From: Desulfurococcales archaeon
Lineage (GTDB): Archaea; Thermoproteota; Thermoprotei_A; Sulfolobales; WAQK01
NCBI GenBank assembly: GCA_027016915.1
Contig: JALURJ010000323.1
Location: forward strand, 1-7,629
Direction: 5' to 3'
DNA: 7,629 bases
The notes below the pieces were generated by a model. The model saw nothing but the letters and a program-made list of their open reading frames with translations, did no database searches and had not been told where the DNA came from. Below, piece after piece: positions 1 to 5,289 of this stretch. Position 1 is the first letter of the stretch. Each line of letters opens with the position of its first letter. Both the position numbers and the translations under genes were made by a program.

Positions 1-31
1 ATGCCATAGACAAACCGTTCGGCCGAGACAT
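1..31 (-). CDS. Possible start of a divergent gene, cut by the window edge
   Basis: Read leftward, an ATG at 31-29 opens a frame that stays open to the window edge (MSRPNGLSMA, ten codons). A strong SD-like GGGAGGT lies at 48-42 on the minus strand, 10 nt before the ATG, and a TATA-like CTTAAAT lies at 72-66. Together these suggest a gene divergent from the ABC importer, possibly a regulator or a sugar-processing enzyme, but ten codons give no family information. The predicted transcription start (about 43) falls on the SD itself, which weakens the promoter call. The stretch could equally be non-coding. Confidence 0.35.
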   Translation of the reverse strand, partial: MSRPNGLSMA

Positions 32-85
32 AGAAGGTAATACCTCCCTGATTTGGGTTGGTAAGATTTAAGTAAAGTTTGCCCC

Positions 86-98
86 CTATATATTATAA
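86..98 (+). promoter_or_regulatory. TATA box of the binding-protein gene
   Basis: The AT-rich box CTATATATTATAA is centred near 92, which predicts a transcription start near 118. The leader would then be about 15 nt and would just contain the SD at 120-126. The bases before the box are C-rich rather than a purine BRE, so the assignment rests on the box and its spacing. Confidence 0.6.
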
Positions 99-119
99 CA
101 GAATTTAGTGAGCCCTAAA

Positions 120-126
120 GGGGGTG
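120..126 (+). promoter_or_regulatory. Ribosome binding site fixing the TTG start at 133
   Basis: GGGGGTG lies 6 nt before the TTG at 133. The only nearby in-frame alternative, GTG at 124, is followed at once by TGA, so TTG 133 is the first usable start and matches the start of the basic/hydrophobic N-terminus. Confidence 0.65.
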
Positions 127-132
127 TGAGCC

Positions 133-1617
133 TTGTCCAGGATTGGTAAGGCCCAGATCCAGACCACAGCTATCGCTCTCCTCGTCGTGGGCCTAATAAT
201 AGGCCTGGCAGTAGGCTACTTGGCAGCGCCGGGAAAGACTACGACAGAGACAGTAACTGAGACAAAAACCGTGGGCGCTGGCGAGACCATAACCGAGACC
301 ATAACGAAAACAATAACCGAGACCGTGGGCGCCGAGGGAGGAGTAATAACCATAAAGGCCTGGGCCTCAGGCTCTCCCGTCGACACAACTAGAGTCGAGA
401 ACATCAAGAGAGCAGCCGAGATCCTCAACCAAATGCTAGCAGCGGCTGGTGCCAACGTGAGGATAGAGGTGGAGACCCAGTTCTTCAGAGGCGACTACAT
501 GGACAAGCTGACAGCAGCCTTCTCTGCCGGCGAAGCCCCCGACATCATAGCCATGAAGAACCTGCCCACCCTGGTAGACGGCGGCTACGTGATCGCCCTC
601 GACGACTACATACAAAAGTACCAGAAGCTCCTGGAGGACGTCTATCCTGTGCTGTGGAACGCCGTCAAGTATAAGGGCAAGACATGGGCTATACCCCAGG
701 ACACCGAGGCCAGGCCTCTATACTTCAGGAAGGACGTGCTAAGGCAGCTAGGCTGGACGGAGGAGGAGATAAACGCCCTTCCTGAGAAGATAATGAAGGG
801 CGAGATAACCCTCCAGGACCTAATACAGGTCGCTAAGCAGGCCAAGGAGCAGGGCCTAGTGGAGTGGGGCTTCTACCACAGGCCCAACTGGGGCGGCACG
901 CCGTTCCTAATACTCTACTACCAGTACGGCGGAGTCGCCCAGGACCCTGACACCGGCAAGCTTGTGCTAGTCAAGGATGCTGCTCTTAAGACGCTGCAGC
1001 TACTCTACAAGATGGCCCAGGAGGACAAGGTGCTGCCCGAAACCATGATTGGCACCGACTGGAGAGCCATCCACTCGGGCTTCGTTAACGGCAAGGTGCT
1101 ATTCTGGTTCGGCGGCACCTGGCACTGGGCCGAGTGGCAGAGAGTAGAGTACCACGAGCAGCTCGGAGCCCTTCCCGAGGACTACGAGTGGGAGAACATA
1201 GGCTTCGCCCTGGTCCCGGCGCCTGAGCCCGGCCTGAAGCCGATGACCCTGTCAAGCCCATATCTCTACTACGTGACCTCGCAGTCCAAGTACCCCGAAA
1301 TAGCGTTCCTCCTAATAGTGTTGGCGACCTCGGCGCCTCTCGACGCTATCCACGCCGTTGACAGCGGCCACCTGCCGGTGAGGATGACCACTGTAGACCA
1401 CCCCTACTATAAGAAGTCCAAGTTCCACAGCGAGGTCGCCTACATGCTGGAGTACACGTCGTTTGAGCCCCTGCACCCCAAGTACGGCGCCTACAAGGAG
1501 GCCTGGATAACTGCCATTGCTAAGGTTGAGAAGGGTGAGGCCACGCCCGAGCAGGCCCTCAACGAGCTCGTAAACACGCTGCAGGCCGAGATAGGCGACG
1601 ACATAATAATAAGGTAG
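133..1617 (+). CDS. ABC transporter, extracellular sugar-type solute-binding protein
   Basis: This 494-residue protein would bind a carbohydrate outside the membrane and pass it to the permeases encoded downstream. Seen: a short basic N-terminus (R3, K6), a hydrophobic stem at about 11-32, a Thr/Glu repeat linker at about 36-66, then a long aromatic-rich domain with a MalE-like layout (GDYMDKLTAAFSAGEAPDI near 115-135, a GGTWHW segment further on). There is no cysteine anywhere, so no lipobox. The sequence KA/QIQTT at 6-12 before the stem resembles the class III (prepilin-like) cleavage site of crenarchaeal sugar-binding proteins such as Sulfolobus GlcS; this is inferred, and an uncleaved anchor is the alternative. 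The start is TTG, set by the SD at 120-126. The neighbouring permeases and MalK-type ATPase support CUT1 membership. The substrate is unknown; maltose, trehalose or other oligosaccharides are all possible. Confidence 0.9.
   Translation: MSRIGKAQIQTTAIALLVVGLIIGLAVGYLAAPGKTTTETVTETKTVGAGETITETITKTITETVGAEGGVITIKAWASGSPVDTTRVENIKRAAEILNQMLAAAGANVRIEVETQFFRGDYMDKLTAAFSAGEAPDIIAMKNLPTLVDGGYVIALDDYIQKYQKLLEDVYPVLWNAVKYKGKTWAIPQDTEARPLYFRKDVLRQLGWTEEEINALPEKIMKGEITLQDLIQVAKQAKEQGLVEWGFYHRPNWGGTPFLILYYQYGGVAQDPDTGKLVLVKDAALKTLQLLYKMAQEDKVLPETMIGTDWRAIHSGFVNGKVLFWFGGTWHWAEWQRVEYHEQLGALPEDYEWENIGFALVPAPEPGLKPMTLSSPYLYYVTSQSKYPEIAFLLIVLATSAPLDAIHAVDSGHLPVRMTTVDHPYYKKSKFHSEVAYMLEYTSFEPLHPKYGAYKEAWITAIAKVEKGEATPEQALNELVNTLQAEIGDDIIIR
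282..329 (+). repeat. 12-bp tandem repeat coding the Thr/Glu linker
   Basis: CGAGACCATAAC occurs twice in perfect tandem (282-293, 294-305), followed by a diverged third unit (306-317) and a half-matching fourth (318-329). Each unit codes a Thr-Glu-Thr-Ile type tetrapeptide, so copy-number change keeps the frame. A related, more diverged TET-rich stretch lies just before it, around 238-270. Confidence 0.8.
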
Positions 1618-1628
1618 TCAGCCAAGGC

Positions 1629-1675
1629 TTTTTTCTACACCTTTATTATTTTGTCCAAGGCAAACCTTACTTTTT
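1629..1675 (+). terminator. T-tract terminator after the binding-protein gene
   Basis: Starting 12 nt after the stop codon there are three T-rich runs: TTTTTT at 1629-1634, TTTATTATTTT at 1642-1652 and TTTTT at 1671-1675. Archaeal RNA polymerase terminates at such tracts without needing a hairpin. Partial termination here would raise binding-protein mRNA above that of the permeases and ATPase. Confidence 0.65.
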
Positions 1676-1704
1676 GGGGGAAGCCTCCAACACATATACA
1701 TTTC

Positions 1705-1719
1705 CTGAAACTTTTAAAG
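1705..1719 (+). promoter_or_regulatory. BRE/TATA promoter for the permease-ATPase operon
   Basis: TGAAACTTTTAAAG closely matches the archaeal BRE-TATA pattern (purine/A-rich BRE, two bases, then TTTAAA). The predicted start is near 1741, giving a leader of about 95 nt. A weaker second box, CATATATTA at 1755-1763, would start near 1785. I prefer the first because of its BRE. Confidence 0.6.
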
Positions 1720-1726
1720 CCGCTAA

Positions 1727-1777
1727 CCGGGTTACCTGTAACGGGTTCCAAACCCATATATTAGTAGGGGAACCCGG
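1727..1777. promoter_or_regulatory. Nested inverted repeats around the second promoter, operator-like
   Basis: GTTAC-CT-GTAAC (1731-1742) is a compact palindrome lying just downstream of the TATA box, at the predicted start site. GGGTT-CCA-AACCC (1743-1755) follows immediately. CCGGGTT at 1727-1733 is fully complementary to AACCCGG at 1771-1777 and encloses both. GGGTT and AACCC thus each occur twice and could pair in alternative ways. The position favours a DNA operator for a repressor; on read-through transcripts from the binding-protein gene it could also fold as RNA. The binding factor is not identified. Confidence 0.5.
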
Positions 1778-1822
1778 AACGCTGCTGCGCCCTACTCCCT
1801 GCTACTTGGCTCCACCAGCCCA

Positions 1823-1830
1823 GGGGGTGA
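1823..1830 (+). promoter_or_regulatory. Ribosome binding site of the first permease gene
   Basis: GGGGGTGA lies 6 nt before the ATG at 1837. An earlier ATG at 1830 is in another frame and overlaps the SD, so 1837 is the supported start. Confidence 0.7.
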
Positions 1831-1836
1831 TGCTGA

Positions 1837-2811
1837 ATGCCGCGAAGGCTTGGGAGAAAGGTGCTGCCTTTCCTGTTCCTCGCGCCGATGCTACTGATGA
1901 TAGTCCTGGCCTGGGTAGCCCCACTAATCCTGACGGTCTATCTGGGCTTCACTGATCTTAGCATAAAGAACCTCCTAGCCTTCATAAAGGACTTCTTCAC
2001 AGACAGGGTTCAAAGAACACTGGAAAACTTCAGGAGGATATTTTATGCAAAGGATCCCAACATAGGTGAAACCCTTAGGGTAACGGTACTCTACGTTGCA
2101 AGTGTCCTATCCATCAATGCCGTATATGCCCTGCTCCTATCGATAGCAATAGCCTACTTTACCAAGAACGAACTCATTTCGATGATCCTCAGGATCACCT
2201 GGCTCCTTCCCAGGATAACTCCAGGCATAATATACGCCTTAATGTGGATATGGTTTATCGACCCTCAATACGGCCTGCTCAACAAGATGCTCCAGGCCAT
2301 GGGGGTCCCTGACGGCTGGCTCCCCGACAGCTGGCTCTTGAGGAAACCCTACTCGCAGATGCTAATGATAATGATTAATGGCTACGTGGGTGCAAGCTTT
2401 GGAATGATAGTATACACGGCGGCGATAAAGTCCATACCACCCGACCTGGTAAACGCTGCCCTTGTGGATGGGGCCTCAGAGTTCCAGGTGGCCAGGAGGG
2501 TCATCATACCCCTCCTTAAGTGGCCAATATTGTTCGTAACTGCTTGGCAGACCCTAAGCCTCCTATCATCCTACGAGTACATCCTCATGGTCTGGGGCGC
2601 TGGCAGCGGCGGGCAGTACGGCATAGCTAGGAGCGCTGGGGTGATGGTTTGGTCTCTGTATTCCTATACTAAGGCCTTCTCAGAGTACCTCTACGGGTAT
2701 GCGTCAGCACTCTCGCTAATCCTGGTGGTAATAGGCCTCACTCTGATAGTCCTGTACTTCAAGATCTTCGGGTTCAAGCGACTAATGGAGCCCAGCAGGG
2801 TGGAGGTGTAG
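1837..2811 (+). CDS. ABC transporter permease, MalF/UgpA-like (CUT1)
   Basis: This is one of the two membrane subunits that form the sugar channel. Its 324 residues show six likely membrane segments (about 9-35, 80-107, 114-141, 172-197, 228-252 and 283-311). The cytoplasmic EAA loop that docks on the ATPase is clear at about 207-230: AALVDGA, then RRVIIPL, fitting the family pattern EAA---G---------I-LP with A-A-L for E-A-A. The length is near that of short MalF/UgpA-type subunits; it lacks the large extra periplasmic loop of E. coli MalF. The start is ATG with a strong SD 6 nt away. It begins the permease-ATPase transcription unit after the 219-bp regulatory gap, and its last codons carry the SD of the next gene. 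Confidence 0.93.
   Translation: MPRRLGRKVLPFLFLAPMLLMIVLAWVAPLILTVYLGFTDLSIKNLLAFIKDFFTDRVQRTLENFRRIFYAKDPNIGETLRVTVLYVASVLSINAVYALLLSIAIAYFTKNELISMILRITWLLPRITPGIIYALMWIWFIDPQYGLLNKMLQAMGVPDGWLPDSWLLRKPYSQMLMIMINGYVGASFGMIVYTAAIKSIPPDLVNAALVDGASEFQVARRVIIPLLKWPILFVTAWQTLSLLSSYEYILMVWGAGSGGQYGIARSAGVMVWSLYSYTKAFSEYLYGYASALSLILVVIGLTLIVLYFKIFGFKRLMEPSRVEV
2802..2808 (+). promoter_or_regulatory. Ribosome binding site inside the end of the first permease gene
   Basis: GGAGGTG, within the last codons (R-V-E-V) of the upstream gene, lies 7 nt before the ATG at 2816. With a 4-bp intergenic gap this indicates translational coupling of the two permeases. Confidence 0.75.
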
Positions 2812-2815
2812 AGCT

Positions 2816-3709
2816 ATGGTGGGGCGCGAGTCTCTGAGGAAGCGGAGGACCAAGGCCCTCCTAAGGAGGGTTGCCGTGCTGGTGGTGGTGCTGATGGTAG
2901 CCGTCCTGCCAGCTATACCCATATGGCTCATGTACGGCTGGCTCGTCTCGCAGAGCTTTAGCGGCAGGGTGATCCTAGGCGTACTGCCCTCCAAGCTGAC
3001 GCTCGAGAACTGGAGGTTCCTCTGGTCGCCCATAGCCATGGGGGAGAAGGAGTACCCTAACATATGGCCCATAACCATAAACACGCTCTTCCTAGCCCTC
3101 GGCGTGGCTGGGCTAGTTGTCATGGTGAGTAGCCTCTCCGGATACGCGCTGTCGAGGATGGAGTTTAAAGGGAGGACGGGAATGATGCAGTTCATCATAG
3201 CGCTCCACGCCTTCCCCAGCGTGATCCTTCTCATAGCGCTCTTCGTGATCCTCAACAAGCTAGGGCTCTACGGTAAAGGCTTCATGACACTGGTAGGGAT
3301 AGTGCTGATCAAGGCTGGACTCGAGATCCCCATGGCCACGTGGATCATCAAAGGGTTCTTCGACGCCATCCCCTGGGACCTGGAGTGGGCCGCACTGGTG
3401 GACGGCTGCTCCAGATGGAGGGTTTGGAGGAGCGTCATCATCCCCCTAGTATTGCCGGGCATAGGAGCTGTATCGATATTCTCCTTCCTCTCAGGCTGGT
3501 CCGAGTTCCTCCTAGTATTCACCTATGTAGCCCAGGAGGAGTACTATACGCTCCCGGTCCTGATATACCACATGATAGGCGAGTTCATCCACATAGACTG
3601 GGGCATGCTTGCAGCCCTGGGCCTCTTCTACGCCATACCCACAATTATATTCTTCAGCGTGTCCCAGAAGATGCTTCTCAGAATATATGTGGGCGGGGTG
3701 AAGGGGTGA
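2816..3709 (+). CDS. ABC transporter permease, MalG/UgpE-like (CUT1)
   Basis: This is the second channel subunit, pairing with the MalF-like permease. It has 297 residues: a very basic N-terminus (residues 4-18, several Arg/Lys), then about six membrane segments (15-40, 86-112, 122-148, 155-178, 210-235 and 264-284). The EAA loop is at about 190-213: EWAALVDG, followed by RSVIIPL, a good match to the family motif that contacts the ATPase Q-loop region. The GYALSR segment at 109-114 after the second helix is also typical of MalG/UgpE proteins. The ATG at 2816 is set by the SD GGAGGTG at 2802-2808. The gene lies 4 bp from each neighbour, so it is co-transcribed with them. The two permeases are of similar size, as expected for a heterodimer. 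Confidence 0.93.
   Translation: MVGRESLRKRRTKALLRRVAVLVVVLMVAVLPAIPIWLMYGWLVSQSFSGRVILGVLPSKLTLENWRFLWSPIAMGEKEYPNIWPITINTLFLALGVAGLVVMVSSLSGYALSRMEFKGRTGMMQFIIALHAFPSVILLIALFVILNKLGLYGKGFMTLVGIVLIKAGLEIPMATWIIKGFFDAIPWDLEWAALVDGCSRWRVWRSVIIPLVLPGIGAVSIFSFLSGWSEFLLVFTYVAQEEYYTLPVLIYHMIGEFIHIDWGMLAALGLFYAIPTIIFFSVSQKMLLRIYVGGVKG
3703..3709 (+). promoter_or_regulatory. Ribosome binding site of the ATPase gene, overlapping a stop codon
   Basis: GGGGTGA contains the TGA stop of the second permease (3707-3709) and lies 4 nt before the ATG at 3714. The overlap implies coupled translation of permease and ATPase. Confidence 0.7.
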
Positions 3710-3713
3710 GAGC

Positions 3714-4802
3714 ATGGTAAGGGTGACACTGGACAATGTGAGCAAGTTCTTCGGTAAGGTCAAGGCAGTGGTGGATCTAGAACTTGAGATAAGGGACGGC
3801 GAATTCGTGGCCCTCCTGGGACCCAGCGGGTGCGGCAAGACCACGACGCTCCTAATGGTGGCGGGCATCTATAAGCCGACCCGGGGGAGGATACTGTTCG
3901 ACGACGAGGATGTAACGGATCTGCCGCCCAAGGACAGGAATATTGGAATGGTTTTCCAGAGCTACGCCCTCTACCCCCACATGACGGTCTACGACAACAT
4001 AGCCTTCCCCCTGAAGCTCAAGAAGGTGCCGAAACAGGAGATCGACCGAAAGGTCAGGGAGGTGGCCAAGCTCCTCCAGATAGACGAGCTGCTCGGCAGG
4101 AAGCCAGCACAGCTCAGCGGAGGGCAGAGGCAGAGGGTCGCCCTTGGCAGGGCGTTGGTCAAGGAGCCTGACGTCCTCCTCCTAGACGAGCCCCTCTCAA
4201 ACCTGGACGCCAAGCTCAGAATACTGATGAGGGCAGAGATCAAGAGGCTTCAAAAGGAGCTGGGGATAACTACGATCTACGTGACCCACGACCAGGTCGA
4301 AGCCATGAGCATGGCCGACAGGATAGCTGTGATGAACAAGGGCAGACTTCAGCAGTACGCGGATCCGCAAACACTGTACAACAAGCCTGCCAACCTGTTC
4401 GTCGCCGGATTCATAGGGTCCCCGCCCATGAACCTCATCGAGGGCAGCGTGGTTGAGGAAAATGGCGCCTACTACTTCGTAACCCCGAGCTTCAAGTACA
4501 GGCTTCCCAAGGAGATAGGGGAACTCGTGGCCTCGAAAACCAGCGACGTGATCCTCGGCATAAGGCCGGAGGATATTAGGATAGTCATAGGAGACGGCGA
4601 CGACACCGCTATAAATGGGAAAGTCTACGTGGTTGAGCCCCTAGGCAGAGACCTGCTGGTCAACGTGAAGGCTGGAGACACCCTGTTCAAGATACTGGCT
4701 CCAGCCGACCTCCAGCTGGAGTCGGGGCAAGACATATTGATGGCTCCCGACGAGAGGAAAATCCATATATTCGACAAGAAGACGGGCAAGGCCATAGTCT
4801 AG
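3714..4802 (+). CDS. ABC transporter ATP-binding protein, MalK/UgpC-like
   Basis: This cytoplasmic ATPase drives the importer; in the CUT1 family it forms a homodimer on the permease pair. Its 362 residues are near the usual MalK length. All nucleotide-binding motifs are intact: Walker A GPSGCGKTT at 36-44, Q-loop Q82 in GMVFQSYALYPH, signature LSGGQRQR at 134-141, Walker B VLLLDEP at 154-160, D-loop SNLD at 162-165 and switch H192 in YVTHD. After GFIGSPPMN (232-240) comes a C-terminal TOBE/MalK-type regulatory domain, with GIRPED at 282-287. In other MalK proteins this domain binds regulators or stabilises the dimer. Some archaeal MalK-type ATPases serve several importers, so sharing is possible. 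It is the last gene of the unit, and no strong T-tract follows it. Confidence 0.95.
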   Translation: MVRVTLDNVSKFFGKVKAVVDLELEIRDGEFVALLGPSGCGKTTTLLMVAGIYKPTRGRILFDDEDVTDLPPKDRNIGMVFQSYALYPHMTVYDNIAFPLKLKKVPKQEIDRKVREVAKLLQIDELLGRKPAQLSGGQRQRVALGRALVKEPDVLLLDEPLSNLDAKLRILMRAEIKRLQKELGITTIYVTHDQVEAMSMADRIAVMNKGRLQQYADPQTLYNKPANLFVAGFIGSPPMNLIEGSVVEENGAYYFVTPSFKYRLPKEIGELVASKTSDVILGIRPEDIRIVIGDGDDTAINGKVYVVEPLGRDLLVNVKAGDTLFKILAPADLQLESGQDILMAPDERKIHIFDKKTGKAIV

Positions 4803-4819
4803 CTGCAGCGGAATGCACT

Positions 4820-5176
4820 CTACCTGTCTTCACCACTCTTAGAAAGCAGAAGCCTCATGTCGTGGATCAGACACTTACCCGTCTCCTCGAGAACCTCAGA
4901 TATCCTACCCTTTATCCTGCCGCCGGTAAGCTGTCCCAGGAAGAAGGCCGCAACGAATATGGGTATCATTATGAGGGTGGCTCCAGCAAGCATTCTAGCA
5001 GCAAACACTAGAGGTACGGGCGCGTGGATCGCAGCGATCCATTCGAGCTTCTTGCCGCGCCTCTTGGCATCGGCTCTCCAATACCCAAACGGTATGTTGA
5101 GCAGATACGTGAATGCCAGGGCAGCAAAGATCGCTGCTGAAACCACCTTTGCCACCCCACGCTTCCTTCCTGACAC
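4820..5176 (-). CDS. Small uncharacterised membrane protein
   Basis: I do not recognise a characterised family. The 118-residue product has a basic N-terminus (RKRGVAK), a hydrophobic segment at about 9-31, a charged loop (RADAKRRGKK, 34-43), then two hydrophobic stretches at about 46-62 and 64-84 with the sequence IHAPVPLVFAARMLAG (His51, Pro53, Pro55), and a mixed-charge tail with Cys102. It is probably a two- or three-helix inner membrane protein. The start is GTG at 5176; a TATA box at 5210-5203 puts transcription start a few bases before it, so the mRNA may be almost leaderless, and the only SD-like bases (GGTTG) are weak. It faces the ATPase gene with a 17-bp convergent gap and follows the thiolase gene on the same strand. 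I prefer this strand to the overlapping plus-strand frame because of its coherent hydropathy and promoter. No function is proposed. Confidence 0.65.
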   Translation of the reverse strand: MSGRKRGVAKVVSAAIFAALAFTYLLNIPFGYWRADAKRRGKKLEWIAAIHAPVPLVFAARMLAGATLIMIPIFVAAFFLGQLTGGRIKGRISEVLEETGKCLIHDMRLLLSKSGEDR

Positions 5177-5202
5177 AACCAGGTATATGTTACTTATATT
5201 AC

Positions 5203-5210
5203 CTTATAAT
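5203..5210 (-). promoter_or_regulatory. TATA box of the small membrane-protein gene
   Basis: On the minus strand ATTATAAG is centred near 5207, predicting transcription start near 5180, four or so bases before the GTG at 5176. This is the near-leaderless arrangement common for first genes in Crenarchaeota. A second AT-rich stretch (5199-5193, ATATAAG) would start inside the gene and is less likely. Confidence 0.5.
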
Positions 5211-5231
5211 GCTTCAGAAGCACGTCACAAT

Positions 5232-5276
5232 GCCCTGCAGAGGGCCTGGAGGCTCCTAGCACAGCCTACCCCGTAG
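5232..5276. repeat. Three short inverted repeats in the thiolase-membrane protein gap
   Basis: GCCCT/AGGGC with a 4-nt loop (5232-5245), GGAG/CTCC with a 1-base centre (5248-5256) and CTAC/GTAG with a 3-nt loop (5266-5276) follow one another in this 113-bp gap. They might be a structured 3' end of the thiolase mRNA. No T-run follows on the minus strand, so I do not call a terminator, and stems this short are weak evidence. Confidence 0.3.
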
Positions 5277-5289
5277 CCTAGGATTGTTG

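Noticed and set aside
1827..1836. C/D-box small RNA (GTGATG followed by CTGA)
   Set aside because: The C-like and D-like boxes are adjacent with no guide space, and the bases are explained by the SD of the permease gene.
1674..1955. Plus-strand frame (93 codons) across the regulatory gap
   Set aside because: It covers the promoter repeats and overlaps the start of the first permease in another frame, and its product is compositionally odd with no SD.
2782..3258. Minus-strand open frame (158 codons) inside the permease genes
   Set aside because: Antisense shadow of the MalG-like permease; no motif and no regulatory signals.
4857..5276. Plus-strand open frame (139 codons) opposite the small membrane-protein gene
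   Set aside because: The minus-strand frame has coherent membrane segments and a correctly spaced TATA box. The plus frame would start inside the opposing gene with no SD and shows no domain.
5221..5280. Possible tRNA or tRNA fragment in the GC-rich gap
   Set aside because: The short stems do not assemble into a cloverleaf and there is no T-loop consensus.
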